Assembly (NCBI GenBank): GCA_017420755.1
Contig: JAFQOG010000028.1
Location: 1 to 64,000 of the forward strand
Reading direction: 5' to 3'
DNA: 64,000 nt
Source of the DNA: Clostridia bacterium
Lineage (GTDB): Bacteria; Bacillota; Clostridia; Oscillospirales; CAG-272
Shown here: in pieces, positions 33,501 to 43,287 of the stretch
Position numbering within the stretch: position 1 is the stretch's first letter
How the letters are laid out: the number at the start of each line of letters is the position of its first letter
Notes under the pieces: model-generated
Databases searched by the model: none
The model's input: the letters and a program-made list of their open reading frames with translations, nothing else
What the model was told of the DNA's origin: nothing
Position numbers and translations under genes: made by a program

Positions 33501-34796
33501 ATGAGTATTCAAAGTGAAAGAGCCGAAAGAACAAAGAGCTACTGCTACGATCGTTTTGGTATGTTTATACACTGGGGACTTTATGCAATCCCTGCCGAGG
33601 GCGAATGGATTCGCTCAAACAAGAGGATATCAATAGAGGACTATCAACCTTATTTTGATACCTTTGACCCGGTAAACTATGACCCGAAAAAATGGGCAAA
33701 GCTTGCAAAAAAAGCTGGAATGAGATACGCGGTTTTAACAACAAAGCATCACGACGGATTTTGCCTTTTTGATAGCCAGTATACTGACTATAAGGCAACA
33801 AATACTCCAGCTGGACGCGACCTTGTAAGAGAATATGTTGATGCTTTTCGTGCTGAGGGAATAAAAATAGGATTTTACTATTCGCTTCTTGACTGGCACC
33901 ATCCCGATTACCCTGCCTATAACGATAATATTCATCCAATGAGAGGCAACGAGGCGTATAAAAATCAAAACGGCGAGCACTTTGAAAGGTATGTTGAATA
34001 TATGCATAATCAAGTAAGGGAGCTTCTTACCAACTATGGAAAAATTGATATAATTTGGTTCGACTTTTCGTATGATGATATGACCGCAGAAAAATGGGAA
34101 GCAACCAAAATGGTAAAAATGGCAAGAGAATTGCAGCCGGGCATCATTATTGATAACCGTATGGGCGGCGATGTTTGCTCTGCTGAGCCGGAAATTTATT
34201 CAGGCGATTTTGCATCCCCTGAGCAAATGATTCCTGCGTGGGGTGTTCGCGACGTAAATGGCGACCCTGTTCCTTGGGAAACGTGTATCACTCTTAATGG
34301 ACATTGGGGCTACTGTGCCAAGGACCACAACTATAAGAGCGCAAGAAACGTAATTAATATGCTTATGGAATGTGTGAGCAAGGGCGGAAACCTTCTTTTA
34401 AACGTTGGGCCTGATGCAAAGGGCAATATTCCGGATGAAAGCATTGAAATTCTAACCGAGGTTGGCGAATGGATGCGCCTTAACTCCGAGGCGGTTTATG
34501 GCTGTGGCATTGCCGATATTCCAAAGCATGACTGGGGCAGAATTACAAAGAGCGACGATGCACTTTATTTATATGTTCAAGATACCTGCTGTGAGGATAT
34601 AGCAATTTACGATTGCCCGTATAAAGCAAAGGGAGCTGTCTTGCTTGCCGATGGAAGCTACGTAAGGATGCAAGAGCCTTGGAACGCGCACTCGTATAAA
34701 ACAAACGGCAAGGTGCCGCTTTTCGTTCAAACGCCCGAATTTAGAAACCTAAACGGAAACGCAAACGTAATCAAAATTTATTTAGACAAGGAATAA
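33501..34796 (+). CDS. GH29 alpha-L-fucosidase
   Basis: A 431-residue family 29 fucosidase, a retaining enzyme. Family landmarks are FGMFIHWGLYAIP, TTKHHDGFCLFDS, YYSLLDWHHPDY and the nucleophile in IIWFDFSYDD (D188). A small C-terminal beta domain follows the barrel. No signal peptide, so cytoplasmic. It has GAAGGAG, its own promoter and a terminator. With GH95 it would cover different fucose linkages. Confidence 0.93.
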   Translation: MSIQSERAERTKSYCYDRFGMFIHWGLYAIPAEGEWIRSNKRISIEDYQPYFDTFDPVNYDPKKWAKLAKKAGMRYAVLTTKHHDGFCLFDSQYTDYKATNTPAGRDLVREYVDAFRAEGIKIGFYYSLLDWHHPDYPAYNDNIHPMRGNEAYKNQNGEHFERYVEYMHNQVRELLTNYGKIDIIWFDFSYDDMTAEKWEATKMVKMARELQPGIIIDNRMGGDVCSAEPEIYSGDFASPEQMIPAWGVRDVNGDPVPWETCITLNGHWGYCAKDHNYKSARNVINMLMECVSKGGNLLLNVGPDAKGNIPDESIEILTEVGEWMRLNSEAVYGCGIADIPKHDWGRITKSDDALYLYVQDTCCEDIAIYDCPYKAKGAVLLADGSYVRMQEPWNAHSYKTNGKVPLFVQTPEFRNLNGNANVIKIYLDKE

Positions 34797-34800
34797 AATA

Positions 34801-34829
34801 AAAAGGAACGGGAAAACCGTTCCTTTTTA
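34801..34829 (+). terminator. Terminator of the GH29 gene
   Basis: aaaggaacgg/ccgttccttt stem with T-tract. On the other strand it overlaps the end of the XRE remnant. Confidence 0.83.
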
Positions 34830-34985
34830 TTTGTATCTTTTTGGATTGTCCGTTTGTGAAAGCAGATAGTCAATACTGACGCCATAGTAATCGGCAAGCT
34901 TTATAATTAAGTCAATAGGAATTTCTCGAAGCTTTTGTAATCTCATGCAACCACTCTTTAACATCTTTTATTCGTACATAAAATA
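34827..34985 (-). pseudogene. XRE regulator remnant with internal deletion
   Basis: On the minus strand, 34827-34930 encodes a typical C-terminal half of a small XRE regulator (IKLADYYGVSIDYLL, then QTDNPKRYK and TAA), close to the intact regulator at 61305-61523. Upstream, in another frame, are R-I-K-D-V-K-E residues like the XRE start. The helix-turn-helix between them is missing and the frame is shifted. A 39-codon frame from ATG 34946 remains, but has no DNA-binding helices. Confidence 0.7.
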
Positions 34986-34993
34986 AATTAGTA

Positions 34994-35022
34994 TTGACAT
35001 TTTATATCTTTTTTGTTAAAAT
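34994..35022 (+). promoter_or_regulatory. Promoter of the MoxR/VWA operon
   Basis: TTGACA (34994-34999) and TAAAAT (35017-35022) with a 17-bp spacer. The 17-mer aattagtattgacattt around the -35 box is identical to that of the GH29 promoter. Confidence 0.83.
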
Positions 35023-35064
35023 ATATATACTTATAATATAATATATGCGTTTAGGAGGGTATTT

Positions 35065-36807
35065 ATGGATAAAAAGCTTAAAAAGAGTCCAGAAATCGAG
35101 TCCGTGAGCGAAGAAAATAAGGTGAACATCAAAGCAACCCCAAACAGGGAAAAAATGCTTGAAAATGTCAAAAACAAAACGATTGAATTGATTGAAAGTG
35201 GTGCCTACAAAAAACCAAAAAAGGAAAGCGCCTATACTCCACCTGAAATACTTTTACCGCGTGACAATTCCAAAAAGACAAAGAAAATATATCTCGGATT
35301 TTCTAAGTTCGAAAGAAAAGTAAAGACCGCAAGAATAATCAAGTCAATATTATTCGGCTTTGGCTTGGCTTTCTTAGTGGCTGGAATATTGATTATACTT
35401 TCAAGAACAAATGTTATGAGCTTGGATGCTTGGGTAGTGGCTTTAATATCAGCTGGTTCATTTTTTGTTGGATTTTTGCCTGTTTTCCTTGCAAGCCGTT
35501 CAAGTGTTGAAAAAATCGCAAAGGAGCTTGATTTTAAATTTTCCTTAAAGGAAAAGGCAAGCTCAGCGATTGAGACCTTAGACAACGATTCTGAAATGGG
35601 CGTTCTTTTGAGAAACGACCTAAGAAAAGAGATTGATAAAATCGATGCGGGTGAGGTTAAAGCATACAAAAGGGTTTGGCTTTGCGCGTGCGCATTTATA
35701 ATCGGATTTACAATGCTTGTTGTTGGCTTGGCAATTCCAAAGCCATCGACTGAGGAAAATGATGATGAAAGCAACAGCACACAGGTTGAATATTTTACAT
35801 TAACCAAGGACCAAGAGGACAAGCTGAACGAAATAATAAACAACGTTAAAGCGTCAGAGATGGAGGAAACCGCAAAAAACAATGTGGTTTTGGAAATTGA
35901 AAACCTTTTAAGACTACTTAAAAACGTGAAAATGTCAAAGACTGACGCATTAAACGCAGTTAAGCTCACAACCGGAAAAATTGACTCAATTACAGTTGAT
36001 ACCGGCTCACAATACAAGCTTTACACAGCACTCAAAAGCCAAGACAGTCCATATACAAGAGAGTTTGCAAGGCTTTTGACAAAATTCGACTGGGAAAAGC
36101 ACTTAATTAAGCGAGCAGATATTCAAGCACTGTTCGTACATAAGGATGCAGAGCTTGAGGAGCCTGATGTTGAACTGATGAGGCTTGATACAATAAGGCT
36201 TTTAAATGATGTGTCAATAAAGATGCTCAGCGCACTTCAAGCATCGAAGGTTGACCCAAGCGACCCATTGTATGATTTACTTTATAGATTTACAACTGAA
36301 AACGACCCACAAAACAAGGAAGCCAAGGGCGAGGGTCTTTACGGCACACAGGAAATCGCAAGCGAGATGGAATATCTTTCATATAGATGGTCGCAAAAAA
36401 GACTTGAGGCTTTGTTCTCAATTTTAGGCGAGGATATATTCAGAGAGCTTACTGAGCAAGACAAAAACTATTCCGTTGGCTATGGCGCGGCTAATGACAT
36501 CCGTTCGTTGTTCGGTCTTTCTAAGATATATAGAGAAGACACGACAAGAGAAGAGGAAGATGAGCTTGAGGAGGACAAGAATCCACCAGAAGACGCAGAT
36601 GGCGGAGGCGGAAACGGTAACATCTTCATGGGAGATGACACAGTTTACGATGAGGAAACACGCACCCACGTTAAGTACGGCGATGTTATCGATATATATT
36701 ATGCAATAATGCAAGACGGACAGTATACCCCTGAGCAAAAGGAAGCAATTCAAAAATATTTTGAAACGCTCTATAAGGGATTTGACGAAGAGAAAGATGA
36801 GGATTAA
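35065..36807 (+). CDS. Membrane protein of unknown function, first gene of the MoxR operon
   Basis: A 580-residue protein I do not recognise. It has a basic cytoplasmic N-terminus (1-88), two adjacent membrane helices (about 91-113 and 121-144), a loop, a third helix (about 205-226), then a long helical, charged region. An acidic tail precedes a Gly-rich patch (DGGGGNGN near 515) and the C-terminus. First genes of MoxR/DUF58/VWA operons often encode such helix-rich membrane proteins. It is 2 nt before the MoxR gene. TAGGAGGGT precedes the start. Confidence 0.75.
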   Translation: MDKKLKKSPEIESVSEENKVNIKATPNREKMLENVKNKTIELIESGAYKKPKKESAYTPPEILLPRDNSKKTKKIYLGFSKFERKVKTARIIKSILFGFGLAFLVAGILIILSRTNVMSLDAWVVALISAGSFFVGFLPVFLASRSSVEKIAKELDFKFSLKEKASSAIETLDNDSEMGVLLRNDLRKEIDKIDAGEVKAYKRVWLCACAFIIGFTMLVVGLAIPKPSTEENDDESNSTQVEYFTLTKDQEDKLNEIINNVKASEMEETAKNNVVLEIENLLRLLKNVKMSKTDALNAVKLTTGKIDSITVDTGSQYKLYTALKSQDSPYTREFARLLTKFDWEKHLIKRADIQALFVHKDAELEEPDVELMRLDTIRLLNDVSIKMLSALQASKVDPSDPLYDLLYRFTTENDPQNKEAKGEGLYGTQEIASEMEYLSYRWSQKRLEALFSILGEDIFRELTEQDKNYSVGYGAANDIRSLFGLSKIYREDTTREEEDELEEDKNPPEDADGGGGNGNIFMGDDTVYDEETRTHVKYGDVIDIYYAIMQDGQYTPEQKEAIQKYFETLYKGFDEEKDED

Positions 36808-36809
36808 AT

Positions 36810-37820
36810 ATGAAAAACAATGAAGTAACAGTATCTACCGAGCAGCTCGAGAAGGTTAAGCTTTTCAGCGAAAAGGTGGCAAAAATCAAAGACGAATTAA
36901 AGAAGGACGTTGTTGGCCAAAAGGAAATCATTGACAACGTGATTGTCGCAATTGTGGCAGGCGGTAACGTTCTTTTGGAGGGTGTTCCTGGTGTTGGTAA
37001 GACACGTTTGGTACGCTCACTTGGTAGAGTTCTTTCTCTCCCGTTTTCACGTATTCAGTTTACCCCTGACCTTATGCCATCAGACGTAACTGGTGCAAAC
37101 ATCGTTGAAAAGGACGAAAATGGTAAGCTCAATACATCCTTTAGAAAGGGTCCAATCTTTGCTAACTTAGTTCTTGCAGACGAAATCAACCGTGCAACTC
37201 CTAAAACTCAATCAGCTATGCTTGAGGTAATGCAGGAGCATAAGGTTACAGTCGGTAATGATGTACATAAAATTGCAGAGCCATTCTTTGTTTTGGCGAC
37301 TGAAAACCCAATAGAGCAGGATGGTACATATCCACTTCCAGAGGCGCAAATGGACCGTTTTGTGTTCAAGCTAATCGTTAATTTCCCATCTGATGACGAG
37401 CTTGCAGATATCGTTAGAATGACCCAAATCACTCTTGACGAGACAGCGACAGCAGTTATAAACGGTGATGAAATTTTGGAAATGAGAAGACTCGCATCTG
37501 GCGTTATTGTGTCTGACGAGGTTCTTATGTATGCAATCAGACTTGTTTCCGGCACACACCCAGAGCTTGAAAAATCCTGCCCAAGCGCAAAGAAATATGT
37601 TAAATATGGTGCATCTCCTCGTGCAGGACAAGCGCTTATCACATGTGCTAAGGCAAAGGCTCTTATGGAAGGAAGATACAACGTTTCTTTCGACGATATC
37701 AATGAGCTTGCATATCCAGTTCTTCGTCACAGAATTAAAATCAACTTTACAGCGGTTAACGACAAGCTTGGCGTTGACGACGTAATTTCAATGATAATAA
37801 AGGAAACCAAGGTTCGATAA
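36810..37820 (+). CDS. MoxR-family AAA+ ATPase
   Basis: A 336-residue MoxR ATPase with Walker A GVPGVGKT (58-65), Walker B LVLADEINR, sensor region ATENP followed by EQDGTYPLPEAQMDRF, and the C-terminal lid. MoxR proteins act as chaperones that load metals or assemble VWA-domain complexes. The two VWA genes downstream are its likely clients. It lies 1 nt before the DUF58 gene. Confidence 0.93.
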   Translation: MKNNEVTVSTEQLEKVKLFSEKVAKIKDELKKDVVGQKEIIDNVIVAIVAGGNVLLEGVPGVGKTRLVRSLGRVLSLPFSRIQFTPDLMPSDVTGANIVEKDENGKLNTSFRKGPIFANLVLADEINRATPKTQSAMLEVMQEHKVTVGNDVHKIAEPFFVLATENPIEQDGTYPLPEAQMDRFVFKLIVNFPSDDELADIVRMTQITLDETATAVINGDEILEMRRLASGVIVSDEVLMYAIRLVSGTHPELEKSCPSAKKYVKYGASPRAGQALITCAKAKALMEGRYNVSFDDINELAYPVLRHRIKINFTAVNDKLGVDDVISMIIKETKVR

Positions 37821-37821
37821 A

Positions 37822-38706
37822 ATGAGTAAATTCACCATCAACGAGGAGCTACTTAGCGAGATTGAATCACTCGCAAGTATTCTCAAAAACAACGTTGCAG
37901 GTATGTTTGGTGGAAATCGTCAATCAAAAAGCTTCGGCTCGTCGTGTGAATTTGCTGATTATAGAGATTATATGCCCGGAGACGATATAAACAGAATCGA
38001 CTGGAACGCATATGCCAGATTTGATAAGCTTTATGAAAAGCTTTACTACGATGAAAGGCAAATGCATACAAAGATTTATATCGATGCAAGCCGTTCAATG
38101 TGTCATGGCGGTGAGGAAAAGGCAGAACAAGCCTTAAAAATTGCCGCGTGCTTTGCATATTTGTCAGTTTGCGAGATGGAAAAGGTTTCAATATACGCAA
38201 TTCATGGAAACGAGCTTGAGGAAATTATAGGTGGAATGGTTGGTAAGGAATCATTCGTTACCTATATAAACAAGCTAAATGATGTAGAATTTTTTGGGGA
38301 TAGCCATATAAGCGAGGCAATTATTCCCTCAAGCGTTGGCAGAGGAGACGGATTTTCAATTGTGATATCCGATTTCTTGACTGATGAAAACTACGAAAGC
38401 GCGATAGACCATTTAGTGTCCAAGAAAAAGGATGTTGTTTGCATACAGGTTCTTTCTCAAGATGAGATTAACCCTCAGCTAAGAGGCAAAATGCATCTTT
38501 TTGACTCCGAGGACGCAAGCAAAACTTACCGCAAAAAAATAGATAATGATATTGTCAAGGCGTATAAAGAAGCCTTGAGGTTTGTTATTGAAAGAATTAA
38601 GGGCTACTGCGAGGCAAGGGGAGCTTACTATCTTTTAGCACCTGCAAGCGCAAGCGTTACCGATATCTTCTTTAACAGACTTGTAGATATGGGGGTGCTT
38701 AAATGA
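37822..38706 (+). CDS. DUF58 domain protein
   Basis: A 294-residue DUF58 protein, a VWA-like fold typically encoded next to moxR. The signature FADYRDYMPGDDINRIDWNAYAR is present in parts: YRDYMPGDD and IDWNAYAR around residues 49-66. IYIDASRSM resembles a degenerate metal-binding site. It lacks membrane helices, so it is cytoplasmic. The stop overlaps the next start as ATGA. Confidence 0.9.
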   Translation: MSKFTINEELLSEIESLASILKNNVAGMFGGNRQSKSFGSSCEFADYRDYMPGDDINRIDWNAYARFDKLYEKLYYDERQMHTKIYIDASRSMCHGGEEKAEQALKIAACFAYLSVCEMEKVSIYAIHGNELEEIIGGMVGKESFVTYINKLNDVEFFGDSHISEAIIPSSVGRGDGFSIVISDFLTDENYESAIDHLVSKKKDVVCIQVLSQDEINPQLRGKMHLFDSEDASKTYRKKIDNDIVKAYKEALRFVIERIKGYCEARGAYYLLAPASASVTDIFFNRLVDMGVLK

Positions 38707-40583
38707 GCTTAATGTATCCTCTTTGTTTACTTGCGCTTTTGGGCGTTCCTGTTGTAATCTTGATTTACATTTTGAAAAGGCAATATACCGAGCAAACTGT
38801 AAATTCAACCTACATATGGACCTTAAGTGAAAAGTTTTTAAAACGTAGAAATCCACTCAGTGGTCTTACGGGTGTTATTTCACTAATTTTGCAAATTCTT
38901 ATGATTATTTTAATCGTATTTGCATTAGTTCACCCACTTATAAAATTAGAGGGCAGAGCAGAGGAATACTGCTTTGTTATCGACTCCTCCGGAAGTATGA
39001 ATATGAAGGATGGAGAAGACACAAGATTTGAGCGTGGCAAGGATGAGATTGAGAAAATCATAAACGAATCCGCAAAGGGTAGCCAATATACGCTCATTTC
39101 AATGGGAGATTCCGCAACTACTGTATATGAGCGCACCTCAAGCAAGGAAATTGCGCTTAAGCTTCTTGATGAATTAAAGCCTGCTTATTCAGGCTCTGAT
39201 TTACAAGCAGGTGCGTCAGCTATGCAGGAGCTCTTTAATGAAACCCCATCAGTTAACAACTATTTGATTACCGACAAAATCTTCAATTTGAGAGAAAATG
39301 TTGAAATCATAAACGTTGTCAAGGATGAAAACAATGTCGGTATAACCTCAGTCAATGCTGTTTGCGAAAATGGAGAAATTAAAATCAATGGTATTTTAAA
39401 CTCCTACAAAATGCAAAACACAGTAACTGTTGATGTTTATATTGATGGCGCGCCTGTTCCACAGGCAAGTGCCACTGTTATGTGCCCACCGTTAAAGGAA
39501 ATGCCAGCTGGTATGGACACACCATTTGAAATTCCGCCTATTCCTTGGAAGAGTGGAACTTATGTCAGCGTTAGAGCTGTTATAAGAGAAGAGGACGCCT
39601 TGAAGGATGACAACGAGGTGATTGCCTACAACAAGGAAAACAATAGCCAAAGCTCTATTATCATTGTTAGCCCATCTCCTTTGTTCCTTGAGGTTGCAAT
39701 TGATGCCCTTGGCGATTATAACGTTACAACAGTAACCCCTGCCGAGTATGAGCTTTCCTATGAGGATAAATCCTATGGATTATACATATTCGATTCCTAT
39801 GCGCCAACCAAAACACCTGATGATGGTGCAGTATGGATGGTTAATGTGACGAGTAGCTCGTCAAATTCCGGATTTACCTATCGTTCAAGTGTTGAGCTTG
39901 AGGAGCCAACAGGCTTTGAAAGAACAAAGAGCACCTCGTCTATTGCTAAAAAGCTTCTTGATGGCGTTAACGCAAACGGAGCTTACCTAATTAAATATCT
40001 AAGATATAGCACATACACAAGCTATACGCCATTGTTCACCACAAATGGTGTTCCGCTTATTATGGCGGGTGAAAACTCATATGGCAACCGTTCGGTTGTG
40101 TTTGCATTTGACCTTCACGACTCGAACATTGCAATGACTGGCGATTTTGTAAATCTTATTGGCAACTTGCTTGATTATTCATTCCCAAGTGTGCTTGATA
40201 AAACAAGCTACTTCGTTGGCGAAAGTGCAATTATAAACACCGTTGCCAACAGCAAGAGCATAAAAATTACATCACCTCTTGGCGATGTTAAATACCTTGA
40301 TACAGCGCAAACGCTTAACGAGTTCGTTGTAAACGAGCCTGGAACCTACACTATTAGCGTGGTTTCCGGAGGAACCGAGAGCGAATACAAGATTTATTCC
40401 GAGCTTGGTCTTGACGAGCGCACACCAACAAGGGTTGAGGATGCATTCAGCGTGTACGGCACCCCAACAAATGACCGTATAGATGGTGAATTTGATCCTT
40501 TAATTATTATATTTATTTTAATAGCAGTAATATTTGCGGCGGATTGGATGGTATATATGTATGAAAAACGTCAGCTTCGATAA
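38703..40583 (+). CDS. BatA-type membrane protein with VWA domain
   Basis: A 626-residue membrane protein. Two N-terminal helices (about 4-22 and 57-79) of the BatA/aerotolerance type are followed by a VWA domain with the metal site DSSGSM (about 98-103), a long beta-rich region and a C-terminal helix (about 598-616). The metal-ion-dependent adhesion site looks intact (D-x-S-x-S), so it may bind a protein ligand in a cation-dependent way. It is coupled to DUF58 by ATGA and overlaps the next gene. Confidence 0.88.
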   Translation: MSLMYPLCLLALLGVPVVILIYILKRQYTEQTVNSTYIWTLSEKFLKRRNPLSGLTGVISLILQILMIILIVFALVHPLIKLEGRAEEYCFVIDSSGSMNMKDGEDTRFERGKDEIEKIINESAKGSQYTLISMGDSATTVYERTSSKEIALKLLDELKPAYSGSDLQAGASAMQELFNETPSVNNYLITDKIFNLRENVEIINVVKDENNVGITSVNAVCENGEIKINGILNSYKMQNTVTVDVYIDGAPVPQASATVMCPPLKEMPAGMDTPFEIPPIPWKSGTYVSVRAVIREEDALKDDNEVIAYNKENNSQSSIIIVSPSPLFLEVAIDALGDYNVTTVTPAEYELSYEDKSYGLYIFDSYAPTKTPDDGAVWMVNVTSSSSNSGFTYRSSVELEEPTGFERTKSTSSIAKKLLDGVNANGAYLIKYLRYSTYTSYTPLFTTNGVPLIMAGENSYGNRSVVFAFDLHDSNIAMTGDFVNLIGNLLDYSFPSVLDKTSYFVGESAIINTVANSKSIKITSPLGDVKYLDTAQTLNEFVVNEPGTYTISVVSGGTESEYKIYSELGLDERTPTRVEDAFSVYGTPTNDRIDGEFDPLIIIFILIAVIFAADWMVYMYEKRQLR

Positions 40584-43287
40584 TCCGTATTTACTGTTAC
40601 TTGCAATTCCACTTTTGCTTCTAATTTTAATTCCATTTATAATTGCAATAAGGAAAGAAAACAGAAGTAAATCAACGGTTGCATCACTTGTCATTCATAT
40701 TGCGATAGTTGTCCTTGTTACCCTTGCCGCAGCGGGGATGATGGTAACAACTATATTGACAGAAACCACTGTATATGTGGTGGCGGACGTTTCAGATTCG
40801 GGCGAGCGTAATTTAGATTTAATCGACGAATATATAAACGATATGAAGGAAAATTTACCAAAGAATACAAAGCTTGGCGTTGTTTGCTTTGGTGAGAACG
40901 CAGAGGTTCTTTTCCATCCCGGTGAGGAATCAAAAAGCGTGAAGGAATCCTCGGTTGTAAAAACAAGCACTAATATTGTAAATGCAATTAAATTTACAAA
41001 GGAGCTTTTCCCAAAGGATTCTATAAATAAAATGGTTCTTATCTCGGATGGTAAGGATACAGACACAAATTCAAGAGGAAAGCTTGTTTCAGAGGTTGAA
41101 TTATTAAATCAAAGCAAAATCACCCTCGATGCAATCTTCCTTGACAACAACCTAAAGGATGACGAAAAAGAGGTTCAGCTCTCGGATGTTGAAAGGGCAG
41201 AGACGGTATACTTAAACAGCCAAGCATCTGCAAGAGCCTTGATTCAAACAAACTTTGATGGCACAGTTAAGCTAACTCTTTCTGTCAAAGCACCAGAGAG
41301 CGGTGAATATGTCGAAGCGCCATTTACTATGCACGAGGCATATCACGGATACAATCTTTTTGAAATTCCTTTAAAAACTGACAAGGCTGGAATTTACGAT
41401 TACAGGCTTGAGGTTAGCTCAACAAACGATATTTGGACCGAGAACAACGTATATACCTTCTCGCAAGAGGTGAAAACGGATATGCGCGTGTTCCTCTTGA
41501 CAGGACTTGAAAGCGATGCTACTGCACTAAAATCACTTTATGGAGAAAATGCAACGATTGACTCCTTTATCGTGAACAAGAAAAAGCAGGACGCCGTTCC
41601 ATTTACTGTTGAGGAGCTTTGTAAATACGACCAATTCGTTATATCAAATGTTGACATAAGAAATGTTGCAAACATTACATCTATATTAAATTCTATTGAA
41701 ACTCTCGTTTCGCAATTTGGCAAGAGCCTGACCACAATGGGTAATCTTGAAATTCAAAATAAGATTGATAATACCCTTGGCGCACTTGGTGAAATGCTTC
41801 CTGTAAACTATGGAAACGCAAACGAGGACGAAAAGCTTTATATCTTGGTTCTTGACTCATCACACAGTATGAATCAAGCAGGAAAGCTTGAAGCAATGAA
41901 GATTACTGCAAAGGCGCTTCTGACACTCTTGAACGACGAGGATAAGGTTGCAGTTGTCACATTCTCTGGCGATGTTGAAACGCTTCAGCCAACCGTTGAC
42001 CTTGGCGAAAACAGAGAAAAAATCAACGACCTAATAGATGGCATCAAGCCAACGCAGGGTACATACCTTGGCACAGGTCTTGAAAGAGCATATAGCATAG
42101 CGAAGCTTTCAGATGCTAAGGAAAAGCAGGTTATGCTGATTTCCGATGGTAAAACCAACAAATTTGATATAAACCCAGAAACGGTTGCTTCTAAAATGGG
42201 TGCTTATAAAATAGTTGCTTCTACTATCAATATGCTAAACACTCAAGATGAGGATGCCGAAAAGCTTTTAGGCTCAATAGCAACGAAAACAGGTGGTAAA
42301 TATCACCCTGTTGCTGACATTAAAGAAATTAAAGAGATTGTTTTCTCCGATGTTGCGGACGAATTGACAGAAGCGATAGTCGAGGCAGAATCAAGCGTTA
42401 ATGTTGAACAAATTATGGATGCGCTTTTGATTGGCGACAAGAACGAAAAATACGACGATATTGAGTTTATTGAAAATATCTTTGGCTTCGTTCAAACGTC
42501 TGAAAAGGTGGATGCAAAAACAATCTTAACCGTTGACTATGTAAAGGAAGAAGATGTTATAATCGAGGTTCCTCTTTATTCCTACCGTGAATATGGTAAT
42601 GGTAGAGTAATAACCTTTACAAGTAGCCTATCAAACGGCTGGCTCGACGGCTGGACTGACGAATTTAAGACCATTTTCTTCGGTAATATGCTAAAGCAAA
42701 ATACACCGGATGAAAAGGTTGAATATCCATTTGAATTTGAAGTTCAATATGATGGTATGTATTCAAAGGTACTCGTTTCTCCTGCATCCTTGCATACAGA
42801 TGCACAGGTGCTTATTAAAATCACATCCCCAACCGGCGAGATTTTGACAATCACCCAAGCCGAGGCAGAGGGCGAGATTGCAAGCGCATACTCCGAGGCA
42901 CTCTTTGACACTCAAAGATATTACTATATCGTTGAATCAAGCGACATTGGAAGATACGATATAGAAATTGTATATAACTACAACAAAAAAGGCGATGGCA
43001 CATATTCAAGCACTACAGCGGCAAAGGCGTTCTTTAACGTTTCGTATGCCCCTGAATACAATGCTTTTGAAACCTTCTCACCGGCAAGCCTACAAGCTTT
43101 TGTCAGCGGTACGGTTTACGAGGGAGAAGCACCGGTTATCACAAACAACGATAACGAATTAGCAACGTATGAATATCGCTTCACCATTCCTTTCTTAATT
43201 ATCGCGATGATACTCTTCTTAATTGATATCGCGGTAAGAGTATTGAAATTCAGCAGAAAGCCAAAGGCGAAAGGGGGAAAAGCATGA
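40561..43287 (+). CDS. Large membrane protein with two VWA-like regions
   Basis: A 908-residue protein with two N-terminal helices (about 10-28 and 38-64) and one near the C-terminus (about 872-893). A first VWA-like region (about 70-200) has a degenerate site (VADVSDSGE). A Rossmann-like glutamine-amidotransferase-type region (about 305-395) follows. The second VWA domain (about 425-590) keeps DSSHSM, and TYLGTGL supplies the Thr. The start at 40561 is chosen because the ATG at 40534 has no ribosome site and deeper overlap; the overlap with the previous gene is 23 nt. It probably forms a surface complex with the BatA-type protein. Confidence 0.83.
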   Translation: MKNVSFDNPYLLLLAIPLLLLILIPFIIAIRKENRSKSTVASLVIHIAIVVLVTLAAAGMMVTTILTETTVYVVADVSDSGERNLDLIDEYINDMKENLPKNTKLGVVCFGENAEVLFHPGEESKSVKESSVVKTSTNIVNAIKFTKELFPKDSINKMVLISDGKDTDTNSRGKLVSEVELLNQSKITLDAIFLDNNLKDDEKEVQLSDVERAETVYLNSQASARALIQTNFDGTVKLTLSVKAPESGEYVEAPFTMHEAYHGYNLFEIPLKTDKAGIYDYRLEVSSTNDIWTENNVYTFSQEVKTDMRVFLLTGLESDATALKSLYGENATIDSFIVNKKKQDAVPFTVEELCKYDQFVISNVDIRNVANITSILNSIETLVSQFGKSLTTMGNLEIQNKIDNTLGALGEMLPVNYGNANEDEKLYILVLDSSHSMNQAGKLEAMKITAKALLTLLNDEDKVAVVTFSGDVETLQPTVDLGENREKINDLIDGIKPTQGTYLGTGLERAYSIAKLSDAKEKQVMLISDGKTNKFDINPETVASKMGAYKIVASTINMLNTQDEDAEKLLGSIATKTGGKYHPVADIKEIKEIVFSDVADELTEAIVEAESSVNVEQIMDALLIGDKNEKYDDIEFIENIFGFVQTSEKVDAKTILTVDYVKEEDVIIEVPLYSYREYGNGRVITFTSSLSNGWLDGWTDEFKTIFFGNMLKQNTPDEKVEYPFEFEVQYDGMYSKVLVSPASLHTDAQVLIKITSPTGEILTITQAEAEGEIASAYSEALFDTQRYYYIVESSDIGRYDIEIVYNYNKKGDGTYSSTTAAKAFFNVSYAPEYNAFETFSPASLQAFVSGTVYEGEAPVITNNDNELATYEYRFTIPFLIIAMILFLIDIAVRVLKFSRKPKAKGGKA

